NCBI RefSeq assembly: GCF_002116635.1
Contig: NZ_LQPW01000082.1
Location: forward strand, 26,114 to 90,113
From: Mycobacterium szulgai
GTDB lineage: Bacteria > Actinomycetota > Actinomycetes > Mycobacteriales > Mycobacteriaceae
Length of the DNA stretch: 64,000 nucleotides
Direction: 5' to 3'
Positions 26,449 to 34,873 of the stretch are shown piece by piece. The notes beneath the pieces are model-generated. The model was not told the origin of the DNA and did no database searches. It worked only from the letters and a program-made list of their open reading frames with translations. Numbering within the stretch: position 1 is the stretch's first letter; the number at the start of each line of letters is the position of its first letter. The translations under genes were made by a program, and so were the position numbers.

Positions 26449-27219
26449 ATGACCGTCCCAGGCCAGTCGGATACCGGACCCAGTGCGAAATCGGCCCTTG
26501 CCGGGTATCCGGTCACCTCGCCGCCCCTGCGTGGCCCGGTGACCTTCGACCAGTGCTGGGGTGAGCTGACCTTCGTGCACTGGCCGGTGCGCCCGCAAAG
26601 CGTTGAACACCTCTACCCGCCCGGAACCCGCCCCGACATATTCGCCAACGGCATGACCTACGTCGCGCTGGTCCCATTCACCATGAGCCGCACCACGATT
26701 GGCACCGCGCTGCCGCTGCCGTACTTCGGCAGCTTCCTGGAGACCAACGTCCGGCTGTACTCGATCGATGATGGCGGCCGCCACGGCGTGGTCTTCCGGT
26801 CGCTGGAAACTGCGCGACTTGCCGTGGTGCCCACCATCCGGATCAGCCTCGGCGTCCCCTATACCTGGGCGAAGATGCGGATGACGCGGACGCACGAACA
26901 CATCACGTATCACAGTGTCCGGCGCTGGCCACGGCGTGGACTGCGCAGCTTGCTGACGGTCACCGTGGGCGATGTGATCGAACCGACGCCCCTGGAAATC
27001 TGGCTCACCGCGCGCTGGGGCGCACACACCCGCAAGGCCGGCCGGACCTGGTGGGTCCCGAACGAACACGAAACGTGGCCTTTGCAGGCGGCCGAGATCG
27101 TCGAGTTACACGACGATCTGGTGGACGCGAGCGGGGTACCGATCGCCGGCGAGCGATTGCGTGCGCTGTATTCGCCCGGTGTGCGAACCCGGTTCGGCCG
27201 TCCCTGTCCGATTCAGTAG
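26449..27219 (+). CDS. DUF2071 (YqjF-like) protein, Rv1927-like
   Basis: A 256-residue protein of the DUF2071 family, recognised from FDQCWGELTFVHWPV, the VALVPFTMSR segment, YFGSFLETNVRLY and GVPYTWAKMRM. The size and place match Rv1927 (257 residues). The family has an acetoacetate-decarboxylase-like fold in some members, but its activity is not established. The start ATG 26449 is 39 bp after the methyltransferase stop, so the two may share a transcript. The 3' end overlaps the convergent Cys-rich gene by 7 bp. Confidence 0.82.
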   Translation: MTVPGQSDTGPSAKSALAGYPVTSPPLRGPVTFDQCWGELTFVHWPVRPQSVEHLYPPGTRPDIFANGMTYVALVPFTMSRTTIGTALPLPYFGSFLETNVRLYSIDDGGRHGVVFRSLETARLAVVPTIRISLGVPYTWAKMRMTRTHEHITYHSVRRWPRRGLRSLLTVTVGDVIEPTPLEIWLTARWGAHTRKAGRTWWVPNEHETWPLQAAEIVELHDDLVDASGVPIAGERLRALYSPGVRTRFGRPCPIQ

Positions 27220-27638
27220 GCCAGCACATGGAAATGCCCCCGCGGGCAGTCGCCCTCGATACCGCTGTAGAGTTCGTCTTCGAAGGTTCGCCAGCTCCAG
27301 TGCTCACCGCAGTACGATGCCGCGCAGTCCGGGCAGTGGAACGGTGCGAAGGAGTAGCCGATCTGATACAGGGCGCTGGCATCGTCGCCGGCAAGCGCCT
27401 GGGCGACCCCCTCGACTCGGTCGGCCGGGACGGGCCGGCTGGTGACACCGAAGAACGTCTGCACTACCAGCGCGGCTTGTCCGTCCGGCCGGATGGCGCC
27501 GTCCAACTCGGCCACCGCCGCGAGCGCCGGCGATGGCGAATAGGCGAGCGCCTCTGGACTTTTCACCAGCCAGACCTGTCCCGCGCTCGCCCTGCAGAGC
27601 GCGCACTCAAAACTCCCCTCAAGGACAGGTGTATCCAC
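27213..27638 (-). CDS. Cys/His-rich putative zinc-binding protein
   Basis: A 141-residue protein with three clustered metal-ligand pairs: Cys12-x2-Cys15 at the N-terminus, Cys102-x2-Cys105-x4-Cys110-x2-His113 (HCPDCAASYCGEHW), and Cys131-x3-His135 near the end. This suggests one or two structural zinc sites. I do not recognise a named family. Its start overlaps the 3' end of the SDR gene by 20 bp, so it is translated as part of that operon. Its 3' end overlaps the convergent DUF2071 gene by 7 bp. It is not between Rv1927 and Rv1928c in the H37Rv order I recall. Confidence 0.72.
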   Translation of the reverse strand: MDTPVLEGSFECALCRASAGQVWLVKSPEALAYSPSPALAAVAELDGAIRPDGQAALVVQTFFGVTSRPVPADRVEGVAQALAGDDASALYQIGYSFAPFHCPDCAASYCGEHWSWRTFEDELYSGIEGDCPRGHFHVLAY

Positions 27639-28386
27639 CGTCGATCACTATGTCCGAACCGGTCATGTAGCTAGACGCCTCGCTGGCTAGATACAGATAC
27701 AGGGCGGTCAGTTCTTCGGGCCGCCCGATGCGGCCGAGCGGAATCTTCGGCTCCCACAACGCGTGGTATTCGGTTAGCGGTTCGACGAGCTCGGTGAGTA
27801 TGTAGCCAGGGCTGACACTGTTCACCCGGATCCGGTGCGGGGCGAACTCCACTGCCATGGCCTTGGTCAGGTGGATGACCGCGGCTTTGGACGCGCAGTA
27901 GTGGCCAACCTGCTGAGGGATGTTGATGATGTGGCCCGACATCGAAGCGGTGGTGATGATGGCGCCGCCCCGGCCCTGTTGAACCATTGCCCTGGCCGCC
28001 GCCTGGGCAGTGAGGAACACGCCGGTCACGTTGGTGCTCTGAATGCGCTGGAACTCTTCGAGCGCCATGTCCAGCATCGGCACGACGCCCACGACTCCGG
28101 CGTTGCACACCGCGATGTCGACGCCGCCCAACTCGGCGCTGACCTGGTCCACCATGCTGGTCACCTGCTCTTGCTGGGTCACATCGCAGGAGAGGGGTAG
28201 CGCCTTGCCGCCGGCCGCGGCAATCTCCTCGGCGACCGCCGCCACAGCGTCGAAATGCCTTGCGGCTAAAGCCACTTGAGCCCCTGCTTCGACATAGGCA
28301 AACGCCACCTTCTTGCCGATGCCGGTGGATGCCCCGGTGATCAGGGCCGTCTTGCCGTGCAGATCGAACAAGTCCAACACACCCAT
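27619..28386 (-). CDS. Short-chain dehydrogenase/reductase (Rv1928c-like)
   Basis: A 255-residue classical SDR. The cofactor loop TGASTGIG is at residues 17-24, NAGV at 96-99, and the active-site set is Ser148, Tyr163 and Lys167 (HYCASKAA). The ALAARHF turn after beta2 suggests NADP(H) preference. ATG 28386 (MGVLDLFDLHGK) gives exactly the 255 residues recalled for Rv1928c; the in-frame extension upstream is noncoding in character. The substrate is unknown. It diverges from the SnoaL-like gene with 55 bp between starts. Confidence 0.88.
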   Translation of the reverse strand: MGVLDLFDLHGKTALITGASTGIGKKVAFAYVEAGAQVALAARHFDAVAAVAEEIAAAGGKALPLSCDVTQQEQVTSMVDQVSAELGGVDIAVCNAGVVGVVPMLDMALEEFQRIQSTNVTGVFLTAQAAARAMVQQGRGGAIITTASMSGHIINIPQQVGHYCASKAAVIHLTKAMAVEFAPHRIRVNSVSPGYILTELVEPLTEYHALWEPKIPLGRIGRPEELTALYLYLASEASSYMTGSDIVIDGGYTCP

Positions 28387-28441
28387 TCGCCATCCCCATT
28401 TGACCGTGACCGTAAGCGCAACAGGTTCTAGTGTGTCCGGT

Positions 28442-28918
28442 ATGGGCCAGTTCGCCAAAGCCGAGATCGAAGAAGCCGTCCGGCACTACACAGCGGTCGT
28501 CGAAGGGTGTTCCGCCTCGGGGGACTGGCGGCCGTTTGCGGATTTATTCACCGAGGATGTCGTCTACACCGAGCATCACTATGGGGTCTTCCACGGGCGC
28601 GAGGCGGTGCGGGATTGGATCGTCGCCGTGATGGCCCCCTTCCCGCACATGCGCTTCCCGTCCGGCTGGACCGCTTACGACGAGGACAACGACGCCGTCG
28701 TCGTCATGATCAAGAACCTGCTCGATCACCCGACTGATCCGGGCGGTGAGCCGTTCTGGTTCCCGAACTGGACCAGACTCGTCTACGCCGGCAACGGGTT
28801 GTTCTCCAGCGAGGAAGACATCTACAACCCGAATCGTGATGCGCCGCAGGCGGTCAGCGCCTGGCTGCAGGCCGGCGGCAGGTTCGCCTCCGACGAGTTC
28901 CTGCAGCCCAAGCCGTAA
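28442..28918 (+). CDS. SnoaL/NTF2-like small-molecule-binding protein
   Basis: A 158-residue NTF2-fold protein. The N-terminal helix EIEEAVRHYTAVVEGCSASG is followed by DWRPFADLFTEDVVYTEHHYG, the classic SnoaL-like segment where the cone-shaped pocket begins, then FHGREAVRDWI. Such proteins act as cyclases, hydratases or isomerases, or bind ligands. ATG 28442 (MGQFAKAE) is chosen; the longer frame from 28313 would run into the SDR gene. It converges on the DJ-1 gene with 2 bp between the stops. Confidence 0.8.
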   Translation: MGQFAKAEIEEAVRHYTAVVEGCSASGDWRPFADLFTEDVVYTEHHYGVFHGREAVRDWIVAVMAPFPHMRFPSGWTAYDEDNDAVVVMIKNLLDHPTDPGGEPFWFPNWTRLVYAGNGLFSSEEDIYNPNRDAPQAVSAWLQAGGRFASDEFLQPKP

Positions 28919-28920
28919 AC

Positions 28921-29664
28921 CTAGACGGTCGAGGTAGCGGGCTGCCGCCGGCGCCGCCGAGAGCGCGCCGCGCTCAGCGCCTGATCCCAGGCAAGCAGGG
29001 TTGCGGCCTTGATGTTGGCCGGTTTGACGCTGTCCTTGGACAGCAGCGCCGTCGCGCTGGCCTTAGTGGTGGCCGACGCCTTCGACATGTGGCCAGAGTC
29101 GAACGGTGGTTGTGGGTCGTACTCGATCGCCAGCTGGATCGCCTTGGCCCGGGATTCTCCGCCCATCTGCCCGGCCAGCCACAGCGCGAGATCAAGCCCC
29201 GCGGACACTCCCGCGCTGGTAATGATGTTGTCCTGGTGCACAATTCGCTCGTCAGCGACAGGGATGGCACCAAAGGCCTTGAGTGCCGGAATGGTCAGCC
29301 AGTGCGATGTGGCGCGCCGATTCTCGAGCAGACCCGCCGCGGCCAGAATCACCGAACCCGAACACACCGACGTCGTCCAGCTGGCCGTCCGGTGCGCCTG
29401 GCGCAACCACTCCAGCAGTTTCTCGTCACGCGCGTGCACCGGGGTCGCGGGACCACCTGGAACGAGAATCACGTCGGGCGAGGGTGTTTCAACCAGCGAG
29501 TGGGTGGCACCCAGTACCAGAACACCCGAATCGGCGGTGATCGGACCCGCTTCATGCCAGACGAAGCGCACCTCGGCGTGCGGCAGCTGCCGCAGCACCT
29601 CGTACGGACCGATCATGTCCAGCGCGGTGAAGCCCGGGTAGGCCACGAATGCGATTTGGGTCAT
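28921..29664 (-). CDS. DJ-1/PfpI-family protein (Rv1930c-like)
   Basis: A 247-residue protein whose first 190 residues are a DJ-1/PfpI (type 1 glutamine amidotransferase-like) domain. Glu22 lies in GPYEVL and the nucleophile elbow Cys101 in TTSVCSGSVILAAAGLL. This arrangement resembles isocyanide hydratases. The C-terminal extension of about 55 residues is Lys/Ala-rich and ends very basic (SAARSRRRRRQPATSTV), which is not typical. AGGAG stands 6 nt before ATG 29664, which decides among three consecutive ATGs. It is 14 bp downstream of the DJ-1/AraC regulator and surely in its operon. Confidence 0.85.
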   Translation of the reverse strand: MTQIAFVAYPGFTALDMIGPYEVLRQLPHAEVRFVWHEAGPITADSGVLVLGATHSLVETPSPDVILVPGGPATPVHARDEKLLEWLRQAHRTASWTTSVCSGSVILAAAGLLENRRATSHWLTIPALKAFGAIPVADERIVHQDNIITSAGVSAGLDLALWLAGQMGGESRAKAIQLAIEYDPQPPFDSGHMSKASATTKASATALLSKDSVKPANIKAATLLAWDQALSAARSRRRRRQPATSTV

Positions 29665-29678
29665 CATCATCTCCTAAG

Positions 29679-30629
29679 TTAGGCGAAGGCCTTGCGGTAC
29701 TGGTCAGGCGAAATGCCGACGCGGCGAATGAAGTTGCGCCGCATGGTTTCCGCCGTCCCGAAGCCGCAGCGCGCGGCAATCGCGACGACCGTGTCGTTCG
29801 TCTCTTCGAGCTGCCTGCGCGCGGCCTCGGTACGGATGCGTTCGACGTATTGACCAGGCGCCTCGCCGACTTCGTCGGTGAACACCCGGGTGAAGTGCCG
29901 CGGACTCATCGCCGCCTGCTGCGCCAGACCTTCGATGCTGTGCGAACCGCCCGGTTGCGCCTCAATGGCTTCCTGCACCGTGCGGATCACATTCCGCTTG
30001 GCCCGGGGCATCCACACCGGAGCAGCGAATTGGGTCTGTCCGCCGGGGCGCCGTAGATAAAGCACGAGCCAGCGAGCGACCGTCTGGGCGACCTCCGTGC
30101 CGTGGTCATCCTCGACCAGTGACAAGGCGAGGTCGATTCCCGCCGTGACGCCCGCGGCGGTCCATAACGTCTCGGAGCTGCGGACGAAGATCGGATCGGG
30201 ATCGACGTCGATGGCCGGAAAATCGCGGGCCAACCGCTTGGCGAACGCCCAATGTGTAGTCGCCCGGCAACCGTCCAGCAGCCCCGCCTCGGCCGCCAGG
30301 AAGGCACCCGTGCAAACGGTGACGAAGCGGCGGACGCGGCCGGAAACGGATCGGATCCAGTCCATCAGCACTGCGTCGGATCGCGCGGCGTCCACCCCGC
30401 CGCCGCCGGGCACGATGACCGTGTCGATGACCTCGTCGGGATCTGGCAACGGCCTCGACACAAAGGCCAGACCGGTTGCGGTGCTGATGGGCTGGCCGCC
30501 GACCGAGGCGAGGACCACCTCGTACGTACCGTTGGTCAACAACGACGCGGACGTGAATACCTCATGAGGGCCCACCACGTCGAGGGCCTGCACGTCGGGG
30601 AAGCCGACGATCACCACTTTGCGGGCCAT
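29679..30629 (-). CDS. GlxA-type transcriptional regulator, DJ-1 plus AraC domains (Rv1931c-like)
   Basis: A 316-residue regulator. Residues 1-185 form a DJ-1/PfpI-like sensor domain (GPHEVF; Cys106 in FVTVCTGAFLAAEAGLL). Residues about 215-316 hold two AraC helix-turn-helix motifs (SIEGLAQQAAMSPRHFTRVF and ETNDTVVAIAARCGFGTAET). It probably controls the downstream DJ-1 enzyme gene in response to an electrophile or metabolite bound at the cysteine. Rv1931c is shorter in the H37Rv annotation I recall. It diverges from tpx across 120 bp. Confidence 0.9.
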   Translation of the reverse strand: MARKVVIVGFPDVQALDVVGPHEVFTSASLLTNGTYEVVLASVGGQPISTATGLAFVSRPLPDPDEVIDTVIVPGGGGVDAARSDAVLMDWIRSVSGRVRRFVTVCTGAFLAAEAGLLDGCRATTHWAFAKRLARDFPAIDVDPDPIFVRSSETLWTAAGVTAGIDLALSLVEDDHGTEVAQTVARWLVLYLRRPGGQTQFAAPVWMPRAKRNVIRTVQEAIEAQPGGSHSIEGLAQQAAMSPRHFTRVFTDEVGEAPGQYVERIRTEAARRQLEETNDTVVAIAARCGFGTAETMRRNFIRRVGISPDQYRKAFA

Positions 30630-30749
30630 GAACCCAGTGTTGAGCAGAGTAGGCCATGTCGTCTACGCCACGCACCCCACGAATTAGGACAGACGCAGAG
30701 GGGGAGACCTGCCCGAAAGCCGCGTCGGTGGCCTTGGCAGACTGTGCCC

Positions 30750-31247
30750 ATGGCACAGATAACCCTGCGCGGAAACGCGATCAACACTGTCGGCGACCTA
30801 CCCGCTGTCGGATCACCAGCCCCGGCGTTCACACTGACCGGTGCCGACCTGGCGGAGGTCAAAAGCGATCAGTTCCGGGGTAAGTCGGTGTTGTTGAACA
30901 TCTTTCCCTCCATCGACACACCGGTATGCGCGACGAGTGTGCGCACCTTCGACGAGCGCGCCGCCGCCAGCGGCGCGAGCGTGCTGTGCATATCCAAGGA
31001 TCTGCCGTTCGCCCAAAAGCGCTTTTGCGGCGCTGAGGGCACCGAAAATGTCAGCGCCGCGTCGGCATTCCGGGACAGCTTCGGCGAGGACTACGGAGTC
31101 ACCATCTCCGACGGTCCGATGGCCGGATTGCTCGCCAGGGCCATCGTGGTGATCGGCCCCGACGGCAACGTCGCCTACACCGAGCTGGTGCCGGAGATCG
31201 CGCAAGAGCCCGATTACGATGCGGCCCTCGCCGCATTGGGCGGTTAG
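30750..31247 (+). CDS. tpx: Thiol peroxidase Tpx
   Basis: A 165-residue atypical 2-Cys peroxiredoxin that reduces hydrogen and organic peroxides using thioredoxin. The peroxidatic Cys60 is in TPVCATSV, the resolving Cys93 in AQKRFCG, and the extra Cys80 (ASVLCISK) known from the M. tuberculosis enzyme is kept. The length equals H37Rv Tpx (Rv1932). It is monocistronic and convergent with fadE18. Confidence 0.96.
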   Translation: MAQITLRGNAINTVGDLPAVGSPAPAFTLTGADLAEVKSDQFRGKSVLLNIFPSIDTPVCATSVRTFDERAAASGASVLCISKDLPFAQKRFCGAEGTENVSAASAFRDSFGEDYGVTISDGPMAGLLARAIVVIGPDGNVAYTELVPEIAQEPDYDAALAALGG

Positions 31248-31273
31248 TCCGCTGGGGCGTTAACGACGCGCGC

Positions 31274-31338
31274 GGGCCGTAGTGGCCCCGTCTGAGTTGA
31301 CCGGGCAACCGGCGCACATGCCCGCGGCCGTGACGGCC
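31274..31338. terminator. Hairpins between convergent tpx and fadE18
   Basis: The 96 bp between the stops holds two GC-rich hairpins: GGGCC-GTAGT-GGCCC at 31274-31288 and GGCCG-TGA-CGGCC at 31326-31338. Neither has a U-tract, which is common for mycobacterial terminators. They could act in both directions. Confidence 0.4.
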
Positions 31339-31343
31339 AATAT

Positions 31344-32441
31344 CTAAATGCCCGCGCGGTCGGCGAGCAGGGCTCGATGCTGGGCACCGCTGCCGAATAA
31401 CGCCTCGCTGGTCTTGGCACGGCGAAAGTACAAGTGCAGGTCGTGCTCCCAGGTGAAGGCGATGCCGCCATGGATCTGGATCGCCGAGCCGGCACACAAC
31501 GCAAATGTGTCGCCGGCCTGCGCCTTCACCAAGGGTGCGGCAACGGATAGTTCGGCATCGTCGGCGGCTGTCATCGCGGCGAACATCACCGCGGCACGGG
31601 TCGCGTCAATTTCTATCATCATGTCCGCGCACGCATGCTTGACCGCCTGGAACGAACCGATCGGTCGATCGAATTGCCGTCGGGTCTGGGCGTATTCGAC
31701 CGTAAGTTGCAGACAGGCCTCGGCGCCGCCGAGCATCTCGGCGGCCAGTAGTACCCGCGCCACGTCAAGTACCCGCTCCAGGTCACCGGGGGGGCCTGCG
31801 GCCAGCACATCGGCCGGCGCCTGCACAAGCCGCAACGAGGCGACAGGACGGCTGATGTCGAACGAGCGCAGCGGTACGACCGTGACTCCCGGAGCGTCGG
31901 CAGACACGACGTGCATTGCCACCACGCCGTCGGTGAGCGCGGGAACGACGAACAGATCGGCAACATGACCGTGCGGCACCGGGACACATTCGCCGGTGAG
32001 CACAGTGCGACCGGCGATGCGACAGGCCCGCACGGTTGCCTCGGACGTATCAGCGACGCGCGCGCCAACGGCGGCAAATGCTCCGATCTGTGCGCCCGAC
32101 AGCAAACCGGCGAGCAAGGTCTTGCGCTGCTCCTCGTCGCCCAGGCGAAAGATTGCCTCGGCCGCAAACACGTTGCTGGCAAACGGAACTGGAGTAAGCG
32201 CCCGGCCGAGTTCGCAGAAAGCGATCGCCGCTTCGACCAGGGTGGCTCCTACGCCCCCGTACTCGGCCGGCATGTGCAAACCCGGTAGCTCCAGTTCGCC
32301 GCATAACCTTTGCCACAGGCTGCGGTCATGGCCGTCGAGAGCCGCCACCTGACGCATCCGGGCCGGCGGCGCCTGGTCTCGAAGGAAGCTGCGCAGCGAG
32401 GCGCGGAAGTCGTCCTGTTCCTTGCTGTACTGAAACTCCAT
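31344..32441 (-). CDS. fadE18: Acyl-CoA dehydrogenase FadE18
   Basis: A 365-residue acyl-CoA dehydrogenase. It has the N-terminal helical region (MEFQYSKEQDDFRASLRSFL), the middle beta-domain and the C-terminal bundle with QIHGGIAFTWEHDLHLYFRR. It lacks an obvious catalytic glutamate at the usual site, like one half of the heteromeric ACADs used in steroid side-chain degradation. ATG 32441 is 1 nt after the fadE17 stop, so the two subunits are translationally coupled and probably form an alpha2beta2 enzyme. In M. tuberculosis the fadE18-fadE17-echA13 unit is repressed by Mce3R. Confidence 0.92.
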   Translation of the reverse strand: MEFQYSKEQDDFRASLRSFLRDQAPPARMRQVAALDGHDRSLWQRLCGELELPGLHMPAEYGGVGATLVEAAIAFCELGRALTPVPFASNVFAAEAIFRLGDEEQRKTLLAGLLSGAQIGAFAAVGARVADTSEATVRACRIAGRTVLTGECVPVPHGHVADLFVVPALTDGVVAMHVVSADAPGVTVVPLRSFDISRPVASLRLVQAPADVLAAGPPGDLERVLDVARVLLAAEMLGGAEACLQLTVEYAQTRRQFDRPIGSFQAVKHACADMMIEIDATRAAVMFAAMTAADDAELSVAAPLVKAQAGDTFALCAGSAIQIHGGIAFTWEHDLHLYFRRAKTSEALFGSGAQHRALLADRAGI

Positions 32442-32442
32442 G

Positions 32443-33690
32443 TCAGCCCACCACTTCGGGTTCCGGACGTGGTTCCTTGGGAAGCCCGAGCAGTTGCTCA
32501 CCAATCACATTGCGCTGAATCTGTGAACTGCCGGCGTAGATTGTCGCGGCCTTCGCGTAGAGCAACTCGTCCATCCAGCATGCGGGGGAGTTCGGTGTGC
32601 CGGCCTGGGGGACCAGCCGGGCACCGCCGTTGCCCGGCCCCGGTGGGCCGAGCGCATCCAGGCCGAGGATTTCGGCGGCCAATTCGGTGTAGCGCCGAAA
32701 GTATTCGCTCCAAATGACTTTGGTAATGGCAGCCTCGGCGCCGGGCAGATGTCCGTTCATCGATATGGTGAGACCCCGGTAGCCTCGATAGCGCATGATC
32801 TGAACACGAGAAAAGCACCACGCCAAGCCATCGCGGATCCGCGGATCGGTGTGCACTGCGCGCTCGCGCGCGAGCACGCACAGCCGCTCCAGGTCCCGGC
32901 CGAACGCCAGGGCCGCGGTGGTCACCTGTGACCCGCGTTCAAAACCCAGCAGGGTCATCGCGGCCGACCAGCCGTCCCCGACTCCGCCGACGACGTTGGT
33001 CGAAGCGGTGCGGGCGTCGGTGAGGAAGACCTCGCTGAACGCCGAATGCCCGGCGGCGTTGACGATCGGCCGGACCGCGACGCCAGGCTGATCCATGGGG
33101 ACCAGCAAGAAGGACAGTCCCTTATGTTTGGGAGCGCGCGGGTCTGTCCTGGCCAACAGGAAAATCCAATTGGCGGTTGCGCCCGCCGAGGTCCAGGTCT
33201 TCTGGCCGTTTATCACCCACTCATCCGGCGAACCCCGGCTGTCGAGGACGGCCCTGGTACGCACCGCCGCCAGATCCGAGCCGGCCTCGGGCTCAGAGAA
33301 TCCCTGGCACCAGCGGTCCGCGCCGCTCAAGATGCGGGGCAGGTAATGCCGCTTTTGCTCCGCCGATCCGAGCGCGATCAGCGTGTTGCCCAACAGCTCG
33401 ATACCAAGAAGATCGTTCTCCGGCGGCTCGGGCGCGCCGGCTCGGGAAAACTCCTCGGCCAATACCACCCGTTCGATCGCCGAAAGACCGCCGCCGCCAT
33501 ACTTCTTCGGCCAGGACACCGCGACCAGACCGGCGCCAGCCAGGGCCTGGCGCCACTGCAACCCGAACGCTTCTCGCTCGTCGGGTGGTAGCGCCCCGGG
33601 GCCAGACCAGCCGCTGGGCAGATGCTCGGCCAGAAAAGCACGGATCTGGCAGCGAAAGGCCTCCGCTTCAGGGGGATAGGTGACGTCCAC
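32443..33690 (-). CDS. fadE17: Acyl-CoA dehydrogenase FadE17
   Basis: A 415-residue acyl-CoA dehydrogenase. The FAD/substrate loops [17 protein letters not shown] and [12 protein letters not shown] are clear, and the C-terminal [20 protein letters not shown] is the standard FAD-binding end. It would dehydrogenate a CoA thioester in beta-oxidation-type degradation, probably together with FadE18. It lies 14 bp downstream of echA13 and 1 nt upstream of fadE18 in one operon. Confidence 0.93.
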   Translation of the reverse strand: MDVTYPPEAEAFRCQIRAFLAEHLPSGWSGPGALPPDEREAFGLQWRQALAGAGLVAVSWPKKYGGGGLSAIERVVLAEEFSRAGAPEPPENDLLGIELLGNTLIALGSAEQKRHYLPRILSGADRWCQGFSEPEAGSDLAAVRTRAVLDSRGSPDEWVINGQKTWTSAGATANWIFLLARTDPRAPKHKGLSFLLVPMDQPGVAVRPIVNAAGHSAFSEVFLTDARTASTNVVGGVGDGWSAAMTLLGFERGSQVTTAALAFGRDLERLCVLARERAVHTDPRIRDGLAWCFSRVQIMRYRGYRGLTISMNGHLPGAEAAITKVIWSEYFRRYTELAAEILGLDALGPPGPGNGGARLVPQAGTPNSPACWMDELLYAKAATIYAGSSQIQRNVIGEQLLGLPKEPRPEPEVVG

Positions 33691-33704
33691 TCGCCGCTGC
33701 CGCG

Positions 33705-34661
33705 TCAGGGCCGCTGTTTGGTCGAAGGCGAAATCTCCGGTGTGGCGCGCCAGTCGTCAAGGCCGTGCTCGACCGTTCCATACGACAGCTGGCCACCGGT
33801 GACTTCGGCCCAGTGCGCGTGATTGAGCTGATGAATCTTGAAGCAACCGTCCAGTGCGGTCGAGAACCCCTGGGCATCGACGGTTTGGTTCACCGATTCT
33901 TTGATGAGCAAGGCTGCCATCGTCGGAACCTTGGCGATGCGGCGGGCGAATGCGATTGTGTTGCTGGCTAATTCGCCACTGGGAAACACCTTGCTCACCA
34001 TTCCCAGCGCGTGCGCTTCGTCCGCGCCGATCGAATCGCCGGTAAGCAGGAGTTCCTTGGCTTTGCGCGCGCCGAACTCCCAGGGATGGCCGAAGTACTC
34101 GACACCGCACATTCCGAGCCGGGTGCCGACGACATCGGCGAATACGGTGTCTTCGCTTGCCACGATCAGATCGCAGCACCACGCCAGCATGAGACCCGCC
34201 GATAGGACGGTTCCGTGCACCTGGGCAATGGTGATTTTGCGCAGATTGCGCCACCTCTTTGTGTTTTCGAAGTAGTAATGCCACTCCTGGCGGTTACGCG
34301 ACTCCACCCCACCGAAGGTTCCGCCGTTGCATTGATAGGTGGGGTGCTGGCCCGGGCCAGGTGACCGTTCCCGCACATCGTCGGCCGAACCGAGGTCGTG
34401 CCCGGCGGAGAAGACCGGGCCTGCGGCACGCAGGATCACTACGCGGACCGCGTCGTCGGCTTCGGCGATTTCGAAAGCGGTGCCCAACTCCACGAGCATT
34501 CCGCGCGTCTGCGCGTTGCGTTGTTTCGGTCGGTTCAGCGTGATGGTGGCGATCCGGCCGTCGTCGACGGTTTCGTAGCCGATGTACTCAAAATCCGGAA
34601 CGCGATGCGGCCGCTCCTCATCCGACGGGCGATCGACCGGACGAACCCCGGTGACGCTCAT
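33705..34661 (-). CDS. echA13: Enoyl-CoA hydratase/isomerase EchA13
   Basis: A 318-residue crotonase-fold protein. The first oxyanion-hole segment is [12 protein letters not shown] and the second [21 protein letters not shown] stretch of about 27 extra residues ([20 protein letters not shown] onward) lies between them. It hydrates or isomerises enoyl-CoA esters made by FadE17/18. It is first in the three-gene operon and starts divergently from the mel2-type operon; the 212 bp between them carry the candidate Mce3R sites. Confidence 0.92.
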   Translation of the reverse strand: MSVTGVRPVDRPSDEERPHRVPDFEYIGYETVDDGRIATITLNRPKQRNAQTRGMLVELGTAFEIAEADDAVRVVILRAAGPVFSAGHDLGSADDVRERSPGPGQHPTYQCNGGTFGGVESRNRQEWHYYFENTKRWRNLRKITIAQVHGTVLSAGLMLAWCCDLIVASEDTVFADVVGTRLGMCGVEYFGHPWEFGARKAKELLLTGDSIGADEAHALGMVSKVFPSGELASNTIAFARRIAKVPTMAALLIKESVNQTVDAQGFSTALDGCFKIHQLNHAHWAEVTGGQLSYGTVEHGLDDWRATPEISPSTKQRP

Positions 34662-34730
34662 GGCGGCTCCTTACTGCTCAGTGCGCGCTGAACGGGTGAC
34701 GTTTGGGAGATTACGCGGCCGCTAGTGCTG

Positions 34731-34766
34731 ATGTCCATAGCCAATACGCACGCGTTCTGCCCATAG
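34731..34766 (-). promoter_or_regulatory. Candidate Mce3R operator between echA13 and the mel2-type operon
   Basis: The complement of 34731-34749 reads GCGTATTGGCTATGGACAT. It matches 17 of 19 bases of a site just upstream of yrbE3A (43863-43881). A weaker second copy of the core (CTATGGGCAG on the minus strand) lies at 34757-34766, 26 bp away. Mce3R is known to control both flanking operons in M. tuberculosis; assigning these bases to it is inference. Confidence 0.6.
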
Positions 34767-34873
34767 AGGGCTAAAACCGCATACAAAAAGGCACTTGTGC
34801 GCAGCGAAGTATCTTGGTAGTACTGTGGTATACCTACAGAAGCTCGCCGTGCACCGACCAAGAAGGGTTGAAC

